Under the pieces are notes generated by a model that saw only the letters and a list, made by a program, of their open reading frames with translations, ran no database searches and was not told the DNA's origin. Shown one piece after another: positions 17,257-26,521 of a DNA stretch of 64,000 nt. Made by a program: the position numbers and the translations under genes. Each line of letters starts with the position of its first letter. Position 1 is the first letter of the stretch. Source of the DNA: Fodinibius roseus (GTDB lineage Bacteria > Bacteroidota > Rhodothermia > Balneolales > Balneolaceae); NCBI RefSeq assembly GCF_900129315.1, contig NZ_FQUS01000006.1:124001-188000 (forward strand). The letters are read 5' to 3'.

Positions 17257-19024
17257 CTTCTTTTGTGCAATTTGTTCTGCCGTAGCGCTAATCGGACTAT
17301 TTCCTCCTCATGCGTTGGCACAGCCTGAGGTCTCCGTAGAGGCTACGGTTTCGGAAACAACGATTTATACCGGAGAGCGTATTCAGCTTTCCATTCGAAT
17401 AAGTGGAGACTTCAACAATGTTTCCCGTCCCTCTTTGCCCAACTTTCAGGATGGGTTTCGTCTTCTCAGTAATACCCCGTCTACTTCACGAAGCTACCGG
17501 TATGTCAACGGGCAAAGCAGCACCTCCTATACCTATAGCTACCAGCTGATCGCCCAGCGGGAGGGCGATCATCGGATTCCCCCCATTTCCGTCACGATCG
17601 ATGGCGAAGAGTTTACTACCGACCCTATTGAGGTATCCATTATTAACCGCAATGAATCGGCGAAGTCCCAAGACGAACAACAGCCTGATATGTTTGTACA
17701 GCTGGAAGTTTCGGATAATCAACCGGTTACCGGACAGCAGATCATTTCGGACGTCGTCTTGTATTTTCAGGATGGACTGGAAGTCAACTCATACCAGCCG
17801 GTGCCGGGCTGGAAAGCAGAAGGCTTCTGGAAAGAGGAGCTTAACAACAGGGAGCGCCCCCAGGCAAATACGACCATCATCAACGGTGTTCGCTACCGCA
17901 AGGCACGCCTTCTGCAGTTTGCGCTTTTTCCGACAAAAAGCGGCACCCTGAAAGTAAGTCCCTACAAGATCATCGTTTCGGTCCGCTCTACAAGCAGGTC
18001 TCGTGATGACCCGTTCAGCAGCTTTTTTGGCGGCATGGGCCGCAACCAGCAGCAAATAGAACTGGAAAGTGACCCAGTAACACTGGATGTTCAATCGCTG
18101 CCCTCTCCTGAGGACGACACTTATTTTGGTGCAGTCGGTTCCTATAATATCAGCCGGGAAATAAGTACGAATAAGGCGACAGAGGGAGAATCTATTGAAA
18201 TTACGACCCGGGTTAGCGGGACCGGCAACATACCGCTGATTTCAAAACCCGAATATGAGCTGCCCGAGGGACTCGAGGTCTATGAACCGCAGGAGGCTTC
18301 GGAGCTGAACAGAGGCAATCGCCGTATCAGCGGCACCAAAACATTTACGGATGTGGTCATCGCCCGCTCCGCCGGTGAATACACGGTACCTGAAAAAGAA
18401 GTGGCCTATTTCGATCCGGAACGGGATGCATACATCACCCAAACCTTGCCCGCGCTGCATTTTACCGTACGGCCGAACCCCGAGAACATAGTCCAACAAG
18501 ATCCCCGCGGATCATTGCCTGTAAGTCCCGTTACAGGTCTCGCAAGCTGGACAACCCTTGAAGAGGCCCCCCTGGTATCATACTGGTGGTTCTGGGCCGG
18601 CTTGTTCGTTCCGCTGTGTTTGCTGGCGATTGCTTACTGGCAAAAGAGCTACTTCGACCGGATGACCAATGATCGTGCCTTTGCCCGATCCCAAAAAGCC
18701 TCGGGTACCGCTGCCGACCGGCTCAACCAGGCCGTGGACCTTTCTGAGCAGGGACATATCAAACAAGCCTATAACATGTTGCAAAAAGCGATCACCGGCT
18801 TTATCGGCGACCGGTTGAATCTTCCCGAAGCCGGTCTTTCCAACGAGGATTACCTCCAGGCCTTAAAACAGAATGATATCGATGCCGAACTCGTTAAAAA
18901 TATCCGCATGCTGCTGGATAAATGCGCTTCTATCAGCTACGCTCCGGAGGCTACCCATGAATATCTGAAATCACACGTTGGTTTAGCTCAAAGCACCCTC
19001 GAGAAATTGAAAAAAGTATTATAA
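17240..19024 (+). CDS. batD: BatD family oxygen-tolerance protein
   Basis: This 594-residue protein begins with a signal peptide (MKKIGSFFCAICSAVALIG, cut near ALAQ). The BatD pattern follows: EVSVEATVSETTIYTGERIQ, then LRYV..SSTSYTYSYQLIAQ-like strands (here YRYVNGQSSTSYTYSY), then ISVTIDGEEFTTDPIEV. The first 400 residues are periplasmic beta-sandwich domains, and a single transmembrane helix lies near 450 (YWWFWAGLFVPLCLLAIAYW). A helical cytoplasmic domain ends the protein. Its role is envelope maintenance linked to oxidative stress in Bacteroidota and Spirochaetes, by family only. It lies between batC and batE in one operon. Confidence 0.9.
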   Translation: MKKIGSFFCAICSAVALIGLFPPHALAQPEVSVEATVSETTIYTGERIQLSIRISGDFNNVSRPSLPNFQDGFRLLSNTPSTSRSYRYVNGQSSTSYTYSYQLIAQREGDHRIPPISVTIDGEEFTTDPIEVSIINRNESAKSQDEQQPDMFVQLEVSDNQPVTGQQIISDVVLYFQDGLEVNSYQPVPGWKAEGFWKEELNNRERPQANTTIINGVRYRKARLLQFALFPTKSGTLKVSPYKIIVSVRSTSRSRDDPFSSFFGGMGRNQQQIELESDPVTLDVQSLPSPEDDTYFGAVGSYNISREISTNKATEGESIEITTRVSGTGNIPLISKPEYELPEGLEVYEPQEASELNRGNRRISGTKTFTDVVIARSAGEYTVPEKEVAYFDPERDAYITQTLPALHFTVRPNPENIVQQDPRGSLPVSPVTGLASWTTLEEAPLVSYWWFWAGLFVPLCLLAIAYWQKSYFDRMTNDRAFARSQKASGTAADRLNQAVDLSEQGHIKQAYNMLQKAITGFIGDRLNLPEAGLSNEDYLQALKQNDIDAELVKNIRMLLDKCASISYAPEATHEYLKSHVGLAQSTLEKLKKVL

Positions 19025-19026
19025 CT

Positions 19027-19809
19027 GTGGAACGATCATTGCTACAACGGATATTGCTATTGATTTTTCTTTGTGGAGCTATCCCTGTGTCGGGCGATGC
19101 TCAACAGCGTCCACAGGCCCTGTTTGACGAAGCCAACAAGTTGCTGAGCTCCGGTCAGAATATGGAGGCCGTCCAGCGGTACCAACAGCTTGAAAATCAG
19201 CAAAACCTGTCCGGTGCGCTTTTTCTGAACCTCGGGATTGCCTACCAGCGGGTAGATTCTCTCGGAAAGGCCAAATATTATTATCTAAAATCGTCTCAAT
19301 TTGAAGAAACAGCAACCAGAGCCGAACAGATGCTGGATTATATTAACAAACAATTCAGCCATCAGTCAGCCATCCTTCCGAAGCTGCCCTGGGATGTTGC
19401 GACCCACTGGCTGCAAGACAATATAGGTGCACGGACCTTGCTGGGAGCCGGACTCATCCTGTTTAATATGGGGATTCTTTTTTTTATAGCCCGCTGGTTT
19501 ATACGAGGGCTCCCACGGGCGGTAAAGACCATAAGCTTTACAATCGTCGGACTTGCTGTCGCCATTATGGCCACTGCCTTTTATACACAGTATGTAAGCA
19601 ACCGCTACAGTGTTGCGGTCATGGTGACCGAAGATGCTCCGGTGGCTGAAACCCCCCGGGAAGATGCTTCGCTGGTCAGCCAGGCTTTTGAGGGCTATAC
19701 CTTTACTGTTGATCACAAACGCAGCAATGCACAACCTGAATGGAGCTATGTTCGCATGAGCAACGGCCTGTACGGGTGGATACCTACGAAAGAGATCATG
19801 ATACTCTAA
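19027..19809 (+). CDS. batE: BatE-like TPR/SH3 membrane protein
   Basis: The start is GTG 19027, two bases after the batD stop. The 260-residue protein has a signal sequence (LLQRILLLIFLCGAIPVSG) and TPR-like helices (ALFDEANKLLSSGQNMEAVQ, then ALFLNLGIAYQRV). Two membrane helices lie near residues 139-160 and 172-190. The bacterial SH3-type C-terminal domain (SVAVMVTEDAPVAETPREDAS to LYGWIPTKEIMIL) completes the usual BatE layout. It likely works with BatC and BatD at the inner membrane. batA and batB are absent here, so either the set is split or this lineage has only batCDE. Confidence 0.8.
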   Translation: MERSLLQRILLLIFLCGAIPVSGDAQQRPQALFDEANKLLSSGQNMEAVQRYQQLENQQNLSGALFLNLGIAYQRVDSLGKAKYYYLKSSQFEETATRAEQMLDYINKQFSHQSAILPKLPWDVATHWLQDNIGARTLLGAGLILFNMGILFFIARWFIRGLPRAVKTISFTIVGLAVAIMATAFYTQYVSNRYSVAVMVTEDAPVAETPREDASLVSQAFEGYTFTVDHKRSNAQPEWSYVRMSNGLYGWIPTKEIMIL

Positions 19810-20021
19810 CCCGTAGTTCTCCCGAGTAAGCCACGCAATAGCGCTAAGCCTCGTGGCAGCCATGGGTGTTCGTTATTTTAAAACATGAACTGGTCATAAT
19901 ATCCTTATTGCGCGACAACCCGGAGTATAATGGGTCCTGGCACTGCCTGAACCTCGAACGCGAACGATAGATAGAGTTATGAAGAAGATGATGATGCAGC
20001 TTCATTATTAAACATACTATG

Positions 20022-20163
20022 AGAGGCCTTTGAAAAACCAGAAATTTTGTTCAAGGTCAAGGCCAGAGGGAGGTTGGAATCGCAGCATATTGCCCATATG
20101 TGAGAATTTCAACCGACCGATAACACCGACATTGGGGAAAAGACCGGTTTTGCAAAGCCCTCT
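20022..20163 (-). repeat. R1 element copy B (about 142 bases, inverse orientation)
   Basis: The ends AGAGGCCTTTGAAAAACCAG and GGTTTTGCAAAGCCCTCT form the terminal inverted repeat. The inner arms GGTTGGAA (20072-20079) and TTTCAACC (20107-20114) pair with one G-T wobble around 27 bases. It is close in sequence to copy A. It ends 35 bases before the M20 peptidase start, so it may lie in that gene's leader. The remainder of the 389-base spacer shows a weak GCCACG/CGTGGC hairpin near 19830-19857 and nothing else. Confidence 0.85.
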
Positions 20164-20198
20164 ATCAAATAAGCCCTTGTAAATCAGCCTTTATTTTT

Positions 20199-21569
20199 AT
20201 GTCTACGATAACCGATTATATTGACGCCAACAAAGAAACCTTCAGGGAAGAGCTCTTTGCGTTCTTACGCATTCCGAGCATCAGTACCAGCTCCGAACAT
20301 AAAAACGATATCTGTGACGCTGCCCGGTTTCTTTTGGACAAACTGGAGTCGCTGAATATGGACCGGACCGAGCTCTTTGAAACGGACGGCAATCCCATCG
20401 TTTACGGAGAATTAACGACGGATCCAGCCCATCCGACGGTTCTGGTCTACGGCCATTACGATGTACAGCCCCCCGACCCGCTGGAGCTTTGGAAAACGGC
20501 CCCTTTTGAACCCACCGTGCGCGACGGCAATATCTACGCACGGGGGGCCAGCGACGACAAGGGACAGTCATTTACGCACCTCAAAGCCGTGGAGTCTTAT
20601 CTGGCTTCCGGGGAATCGTTCCCCGTCAATATTAAATTTATTTTTGAAGGGGAAGAGGAAATCGGCTCTCCCCACCTGGTGCCGTTTATCGAAGCCCACG
20701 AAGAACTGCTTGCCTGCGATATGGTCCTTATCTCCGACACGGCGATGTTTGCCGAAGATACCCCCTCCATCACCTATGGCCTGCGCGGGCTGGCGTACAT
20801 GGAAGTGGAAGTAGAAGGCCCCAACCGCGATCTGCATTCCGGGGTATACGGCGGGGCCGTTGAGAATCCCGCCAATGTGCTGGCCGGGATCATCGCCCGG
20901 CTGAAAGATAAGGACGGCATAATACAGATCCCGGGGTTCTATGATGACGTCAAGGATCTGACAGACGAAGAACGAGAGGCTTACCGGCAGCTTCCTTTTG
21001 ACGAGTCGGCCTATAAAAAAACATTGGGAGTGGACGCTTTGCACGGGGAGAAAGGGTACTCTACCCTGGAACGGGCCACCGCTCGTCCCACCCTCGATGT
21101 CAACGGACTCTGGAGCGGATACCAGGGAGAAGGGGCCAAAACCGTATTACCCTCCAACGCCGGTGCCAAAATAAGCATGCGGCTGGTCCCGGATCAGGAC
21201 CCCCAAAAAATCGCCCGGCTCTTTGCTGAACAGGTAGAATCCCTGGCCCCCGATACGGTCTCCGTAACGGTCACCGAACATCACGGGGGACAACCGGCGA
21301 TAACGGATCTCTCCTTTTACGGGTTACAGGCCGCGGCAGACGCTTTTGAAGCGGTATACGGGCGTGAACCGCTCTTTACCCGCGAAGGCGGCTCCATTCC
21401 CATCGTCGCCGATTTTCAACAGCTCCTGGGGGCCCAATCCATCCTGATGGGCTTCGGGCTCAACAGCGACGCCATCCACTCGCCGAACGAGAAATTTGCG
21501 CTCAAGGATTTCTACCGTGGCATTCAAACCTCTGCCCGGTTTTTTGAGTTTTTACCGAAATACTCCTGA
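20199..21569 (+). CDS. M20 family dipeptidase
   Basis: This 456-residue protein has the M20 metal sites in order: YGHYDVQP (His and Asp), YARGASDDKGQ (bridging Asp), FEGEEEIGSPH (Glu pair), then DTAMF and a C-terminal His region (GLNSDAIHSPNEKF). The dimerisation lid sits between about residues 200 and 370. It most resembles the carnosinase-like/CPG2 dipeptidases that cut short peptides in the cytoplasm. There is no signal peptide. It is followed by a bidirectional terminator. Confidence 0.9.
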   Translation: MSTITDYIDANKETFREELFAFLRIPSISTSSEHKNDICDAARFLLDKLESLNMDRTELFETDGNPIVYGELTTDPAHPTVLVYGHYDVQPPDPLELWKTAPFEPTVRDGNIYARGASDDKGQSFTHLKAVESYLASGESFPVNIKFIFEGEEEIGSPHLVPFIEAHEELLACDMVLISDTAMFAEDTPSITYGLRGLAYMEVEVEGPNRDLHSGVYGGAVENPANVLAGIIARLKDKDGIIQIPGFYDDVKDLTDEEREAYRQLPFDESAYKKTLGVDALHGEKGYSTLERATARPTLDVNGLWSGYQGEGAKTVLPSNAGAKISMRLVPDQDPQKIARLFAEQVESLAPDTVSVTVTEHHGGQPAITDLSFYGLQAAADAFEAVYGREPLFTREGGSIPIVADFQQLLGAQSILMGFGLNSDAIHSPNEKFALKDFYRGIQTSARFFEFLPKYS

Positions 21570-21708
21570 GGGATAACCTCTTAAGCCGGATTCTTACCCA
21601 GTAATTTGGCCCCGGATAAAGCAAAGGTGAACCAGGAAAAAATACGTCTAACTATAGATGCGTTAATTGCACCGGGCATCACTTCAATGCCCCCCGGTAA
21701 AACAACTA

Positions 21709-21740
21709 TGCCCGATCCTTTGAATGGACCGGGCATTTTC
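21709..21740. terminator. Bidirectional terminator between the M20 and Gfo genes
   Basis: TGCCCGATCC (21709-21718) and GGACCGGGCA (21726-21735) pair, with one unpaired position, around TTTGAAT. The hairpin is followed by TTTTC on the plus strand and preceded by an A-rich stretch for the minus strand. The neighbouring genes converge on it. Confidence 0.75.
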
Positions 21741-21792
21741 ACAATAATTGCAACAGCCGCTTTATCCCGGATCAATCTCCGGGAGGCCGGGG

Positions 21793-23193
21793 CTAACCGA
21801 TTATTTCCCTCCAGCCGATGCGGAAATCATTTCGTTCATCTAGCCATTCATTGGCTTCCGGCAGATTTCTGACCCGCATATTGTCGGCATCCCACTGCAG
21901 CTTGGTATTGGCATCCTTGAAACGGATCGCCATGTTACCGACCAGCATGGTCTCGGTAAGAGCGGCCGCATATTCAAAATTCGAGGAAGTCGTTCCGTTG
22001 CCCTTGGCTGCATTCACCCATTCTTCATGGATGCCCGGGGAACGTTCCATCGTCTTTTCCGGCTCACCGATATCGTTTATATCCGATTCGGGAATAAACC
22101 GCGCATTCTGTCCGTATACATCGGCCATCAGCTTCCCTTCCGAACCATGGAAGATCATTCCCCCGCCGCTGGCTCCCAGTGGCTTGCCGTCTTCCAGCTC
22201 CTCGGGGCGGGGCGGCAGTAATCCGCCGTCGTACCAGTTCAGTTTGACAGGGCCCCGGTCGCCCGTGGACGGGAAGGTATAGTGGACCGATGAACCGAGC
22301 GGAAAGGCCTCGTTGTTAAAAGGAGTGGAACTGGCATGTACCTGCTCCGGCATCCCCAGGTCGAGCGCCCAGTACGGCTGGTCCATGATATGGGCTCCCA
22401 TATCTCCCAGCGCCCCCGCACCGAAGTCCCAGCGCCCGCGCCAGGCAAAAGGAGCGATCCCGGGATCATAGGGACGGTAGGGCGAGGGGCCCACCCAGAG
22501 ATCCCAGTGCATCGTATAGGGAACGACCGGCATCTTGTCAGACTCCTGTACGTCGGCACCCTGCGGCCAGTAGCCCATGGGACGGTTGGTCCAGCAGTCA
22601 ACTTCCGAGACTTCTCCGATGGCTCCCTGCCGGATATATTCTATAATCTTGTAGGTGCTTTCAAAAGCGTGACCCTGGTTGCCCATCTGAGTCGCAACGC
22701 CTGTCTCCTCGGCGACATCGGCCATCCGTCGTGCTTCGTAGATGGTCCGCGTCAAAGGCTTCTGTACAAAGGCATGCTTGCCCCGCTCCATGGCATAAAT
22801 AGCAATGGCCGCGTGGGTATTATCCGGGGTGGCTACCATCACCGCATCAATTTCATCTTCCTTTTCCAGCATTTCCCGGAAATCGACGTAGCGCTTGGCC
22901 TTGGGATAGCTGTATAAGGTATCTGCCGCATAATCCTGGTCCACATCGCAGAGGGCATAAATATTTTCTCCCAGTTCTGCCAACGAATTCGTATTGCTTG
23001 CCCCCATGCCGCCTACCCCGATGCAGGCGATATTAAGCCGGTCGCTCGGGGCCTTATATCCTGGCCCACCCAATACATGACGGGGTACGACGAAAAAACC
23101 AGCAGCAGCTGTTGCCGAAGTGCTCAAAAAATTTTTCCTTGAGATCCCATTCGCTTCCGTTTCCCCTGTACTCTTTTTCTTATCCTTACTCAT
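21793..23193 (-). CDS. Gfo/Idh/MocA family oxidoreductase with TAT-like signal
   Basis: This 466-residue protein has the export-like start ISRKNFLSTSATAAAGFFVV, a Tat motif with RK in place of RR, so export is likely but not certain. The Rossmann NAD(P) site follows: LNIACIGVGGMGAS, then CDVD. The conserved substrate-lysine motif is GKHAFVQKPLTR (the EKP-type Lys reads QKP). The C-terminal half has the family's beta sheet. Such secreted oxidoreductases in Bacteroidota and Planctomycetes act on sugars or inositol-like compounds; the substrate here is unknown. No isomerase or sugar-transport gene is next to it. Confidence 0.88.
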   Translation of the reverse strand: MSKDKKKSTGETEANGISRKNFLSTSATAAAGFFVVPRHVLGGPGYKAPSDRLNIACIGVGGMGASNTNSLAELGENIYALCDVDQDYAADTLYSYPKAKRYVDFREMLEKEDEIDAVMVATPDNTHAAIAIYAMERGKHAFVQKPLTRTIYEARRMADVAEETGVATQMGNQGHAFESTYKIIEYIRQGAIGEVSEVDCWTNRPMGYWPQGADVQESDKMPVVPYTMHWDLWVGPSPYRPYDPGIAPFAWRGRWDFGAGALGDMGAHIMDQPYWALDLGMPEQVHASSTPFNNEAFPLGSSVHYTFPSTGDRGPVKLNWYDGGLLPPRPEELEDGKPLGASGGGMIFHGSEGKLMADVYGQNARFIPESDINDIGEPEKTMERSPGIHEEWVNAAKGNGTTSSNFEYAAALTETMLVGNMAIRFKDANTKLQWDADNMRVRNLPEANEWLDERNDFRIGWREIIG

Positions 23194-23480
23194 AAAGCCA
23201 TTTTTTTGTTCAACAGTTTAAATTGAGTACCTAATTTAGAAAAATGTTACCGAATAGCAAACCACATCAGTGAATTTTACATACAGCTATAGGTATTGGT
23301 TATCGGTTAATAGTAATTTGGGTGCGGATTCGTCAGTCCTGGCTTTACCCTCATCATCTACACTTCCCGGCCCTATTACCTTTAATTATTGCTTTTGTTC
23401 ACGACTTGTATTCCCAGTCGTCCACAAGAGATGATCAATACCAAAAAACACCTGAACGGAAGGATACCAGTAACTAAAAG

Positions 23481-23620
23481 AAAGCTTTAAAAACCCAGTT
23501 TTTTTCAATACCAATCCCTGAGTGATTTTAACACCACAGTATATAGTAGACTACAGGTGAGGGTGTTGAAATAGCGGAAATATAAAGGGTGGGCAACACA
23601 ACGGTTTTGCAAAGGTCTCT
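23481..23620 (-). repeat. R1 element copy C (about 140 bases, inverse orientation)
   Basis: The left end AAAGCTTTAAAAACCCAG and right end CGGTTTTGCAAAGGTCTCT are inverse. The inner arms TTTTAACACC (23526-23535) and GGTGTTGAAA (23562-23571) pair with one wobble around 26 bases. Its last two bases overlap the stop codon of the TolC-like gene (TAG, 23619-23621 on the minus strand). Bases 23194-23480 hold nothing recognisable apart from a small ACGACT/AGTCGT hairpin near 23400. Confidence 0.85.
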
Positions 23621-25118
23621 AAAACTCGTACGTAATAGGCTGGTCGTTCTGGAAATCATAGAGGGTCAGGGCCCGGAGATTATACCAGCCCGTCCAAAAC
23701 GTTCGCAGGGCTCGAATGTACGCCTGCCGGGCCGAATCTTTCTCTTCCTGGGCAATAAAAAGGTTGGTGATATCGATTTTTCCGATCAGATATCGATTTT
23801 GGGCCACCTCGTAGCGTCGCTGGGCAATCGTATCCGCCTGGGCGGCAATCAGGGCCTGCCCGCGCAGCTGCAAAAACTGGCTCACCGTATATTCCACCTC
23901 CTGGATAAATTGCCGGCGCTGAAAGTCAATACTGTTTGCTACCTCTTGCTGCTGGTTTCGTGCAGAATTAACCTGGGCGCGGCGTTTTCCCCAATTGAAA
24001 ATCGGCACTTCAAATCCCACGGTCACAAACTGACGGTTTTGCGCATTATTATACAGATCCCCAAAATTTTCCGACGACTGGTTCAGGCCAAAATTGGCAT
24101 TTAACGTGGCCGCAAAGCCGGCTTCGCTCCTGGCCTGCGCCAAATTCCGCTCGGCCTGGATTTCATTCAGCCGATAGCTAAGCGATTCACTGTTGTTTTC
24201 CATTGCCAGCTGTTTTGCTTTTGATACATCGACCGATATCTCCGGCAGCTCTTCCGGCTCTTCCAGGTCGAGCGTAACATCCGTGGGATAGCCCAGCAAA
24301 ATTTTGAAGTCATTGAGCACCCGTTCATACTCGATGCGGGCCGTCGTCAGCGAAGATTCCGCATTTCGCAAAGCCAGTTCACTTTGCAGCAGATCATTCT
24401 CCGCGATACTTCCCACATTGTAGCGGCCCTGTGAAATTTGATAAATAGAGTCATTTCGGGCGACGTTAAATTCGGCATTCTCCCGGTTAATTTTAGCCAG
24501 GTATACATCAAAGAACTGTTGTGTTACCGTCTGGGCAATATCTTCCATCTCCTCCACAAACTGCTTTTGGGCAATTTCGTAACGCAGAGGCTCGGTTTTG
24601 TTTCTCCATTTTAAATTATTGAACTGGAAAAGAGGCTGACTCAATCCGACGACCAGCGGCGTACTTTGCCAAAGGTAAGTGTTTTCATTTCCGAAAATTC
24701 CCAGCCGTGTGAGTCCTGTGGAAAGAGAAAGGTTTCCACCGGTAGGTAAGATATTTTGATTGATGGACAATGATGCCGAGGCCTCCGACTGTGTGCGCGA
24801 CGAAAAGGTAACTTGCCCGTTATCCAAAACATTGGAGAAAATAGACTTATTGTACCCCGGCGCATCGCCCGAGAGGGACAGGCTGGGCAACAGGTCGGCC
24901 TCAAACGACTCGTACTCCCATTTACTGGAAACCAGGGCATACCGCGCTGCATTGGCAATAGCGCTTTGATCCTGGGCAATGGTTATACACTCCTGGAGCG
25001 ACAGCGTACCCACATCATTCGATTGCCGGCTCTGACCCTCGATCGTATGCGTTCCAAGGAAGAAAAAAATGAAGATTGTACAGATGAAAAGTCGATTGTT
25101 ATATCTATATCTATTCAT
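23619..25118 (-). CDS. TolC-family outer-membrane efflux protein
   Basis: ATG 25116-25118 (MNRYRYNNR) is chosen because it begins a signal peptide (LFICTIFIFFFLGTHTIEG), giving 499 residues; an upstream ATG would sit well inside the ABC gene. LSLQECITIAQDQS is the typical first helix of TolC/OEP. The two OEP repeats with long heptad-like helices follow (SELALRNAESSLTTARIEYERV and the second near DSARQAYIRALRTFWTGWY). It forms the outer-membrane channel of a tripartite exporter. It overlaps the ABC permease gene by eight bases. Its stop codon borders the R1 copy C element. Confidence 0.92.
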   Translation of the reverse strand: MNRYRYNNRLFICTIFIFFFLGTHTIEGQSRQSNDVGTLSLQECITIAQDQSAIANAARYALVSSKWEYESFEADLLPSLSLSGDAPGYNKSIFSNVLDNGQVTFSSRTQSEASASLSINQNILPTGGNLSLSTGLTRLGIFGNENTYLWQSTPLVVGLSQPLFQFNNLKWRNKTEPLRYEIAQKQFVEEMEDIAQTVTQQFFDVYLAKINRENAEFNVARNDSIYQISQGRYNVGSIAENDLLQSELALRNAESSLTTARIEYERVLNDFKILLGYPTDVTLDLEEPEELPEISVDVSKAKQLAMENNSESLSYRLNEIQAERNLAQARSEAGFAATLNANFGLNQSSENFGDLYNNAQNRQFVTVGFEVPIFNWGKRRAQVNSARNQQQEVANSIDFQRRQFIQEVEYTVSQFLQLRGQALIAAQADTIAQRRYEVAQNRYLIGKIDITNLFIAQEEKDSARQAYIRALRTFWTGWYNLRALTLYDFQNDQPITYEF

Positions 25119-26472
25119 GTCTGAGTGCGTGTACGGGATCTTGTTCTGCGGCTCGTTGTGCGGGGAAGAAACCAAAGATCACCCCAATCGCCATTGCGAC
25201 TCCGAATGAGATAAAAATGGAGCTCAGCGTAACAATGGTTGCAACGCCCGCTGTTAGCTCTATGATGTAACTAAAGGCAATACCCAACATAATACCTATG
25301 ATCCCTCCGGAGATGCTGATGGCCAGCGCCTCTGTTAAAAACTGCAGCTGAATATCCCGCTCATGCGCTCCCACGGCGCGCCGTACGCCGATCTCCCGGT
25401 AGCGCTCTACCACCGAGGCCAGCATAATATTCATAATGCCGATGCCCCCCACGATGAGGGAAATGGATGCAATAGAGGAGAGAACAATATTGAAAATTTC
25501 CTGGGTCCGGCGCTCCTGCTGGAGCAGAAGCTCAGGGACAATCACCTCAAAATCAATAACCGTATTATGCCGGCGCTGCAGCATCTTGCGGGCAATTTCT
25601 GCGATCGGCACGCTGTACCGGGTATCGGTCACCTGTACGATCATTTTATCGATCTGGTGATAGTTATTGCCGCTGCCGGCCGATGAATTCCCATTATTAT
25701 TACTGCTGCTGTTATTACTATTGCGTTCCGCAGCAGCCTGCTGAATCTCCCGTCCCGTCACCATCGCCCGGTTTTTATACCGCAAAAGCGCCGTCGTTAC
25801 AGGGACATAAATGTCCAGATTGTAGTTTCGAATTCCCAGGTTCTGAATGTTTTCCGTGCTCATTTCCCGCTCTTTCAGCACTCCTGTGACGGTCAGCCAG
25901 GTATTCCCCGCCTTAATTTTTTGTCCCACGGGGTCTTCACCCGCAAAAAAACGGGTCTTCACGTCCGAACCGATCACACAAACCGGATCTGCATTCGTAA
26001 GCTGAACATCCTTGAATATATTGCCCTCGGCAATTTCAAAGTTATTGATCCCGAAATAATGATCATTTACGCCTACGAGCTTTCCCGATCGCAATCGGCC
26101 GCCCCGGATGAAGGAAGTCTCATAAATTATTTCAGGGCTCACATTCTCAACCTGAGGAATCTGTTCTTTGATACTTTCCATGTCTGCGAGCGTCAGACCG
26201 GGGGAATACTTTTGCTGTTTTTCTGCCAGGGAAGAAGCATTGGATACCTCCCCCTCAACCTGTTGAATCACCGGTTCAATAATCACATTATTCGTGCCCA
26301 GCAGCTTCATCTGGCTTAAAACCTCCTCCTGGGCGCCCCGGCCTATGGCAAGCATGGCAATGACGGAGGCAACGCCAAAAATAATACCGAGCGAGGTCAG
26401 AAAGGACCGCATGGCATTCTGCCGGATCGCGTCGAGAGCAATATCAAGGTTATATAAAATAATTTGAAGCAA
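25111..26472 (-). CDS. MacB-type ABC transporter permease (no ATPase domain)
   Basis: This 453-residue protein shows the MacB periplasmic-core start (LDAIRQNAMRSFLTSLGIIFGVASVIAMLAIGRGA), a helix at about 20-42, a periplasmic domain, and three C-terminal FtsX helices (SIASISLIVGGIGIMNIMLASV, then GVRRAVGAHERDIQLQFLTEAL, then a last pair). It has no N-terminal nucleotide-binding domain. A low-complexity Ser/Asn-rich insert lies near residues 245-265 (NSNNSSSNNNGNSS). It exports peptides, macrolide-like drugs or lipoprotein-like cargo with an HlyD adaptor and TolC; the cargo cannot be named. The ATPase needed to drive it is missing from this operon. Confidence 0.9.
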   Translation of the reverse strand: MLQIILYNLDIALDAIRQNAMRSFLTSLGIIFGVASVIAMLAIGRGAQEEVLSQMKLLGTNNVIIEPVIQQVEGEVSNASSLAEKQQKYSPGLTLADMESIKEQIPQVENVSPEIIYETSFIRGGRLRSGKLVGVNDHYFGINNFEIAEGNIFKDVQLTNADPVCVIGSDVKTRFFAGEDPVGQKIKAGNTWLTVTGVLKEREMSTENIQNLGIRNYNLDIYVPVTTALLRYKNRAMVTGREIQQAAAERNSNNSSSNNNGNSSAGSGNNYHQIDKMIVQVTDTRYSVPIAEIARKMLQRRHNTVIDFEVIVPELLLQQERRTQEIFNIVLSSIASISLIVGGIGIMNIMLASVVERYREIGVRRAVGAHERDIQLQFLTEALAISISGGIIGIMLGIAFSYIIELTAGVATIVTLSSIFISFGVAMAIGVIFGFFPAQRAAEQDPVHALRHE

Positions 26473-26521
26473 CGTTATTTCACTCTGTACTTAGTTGGCA
26501 TGCTTGTGAAAATCTTCCTGT

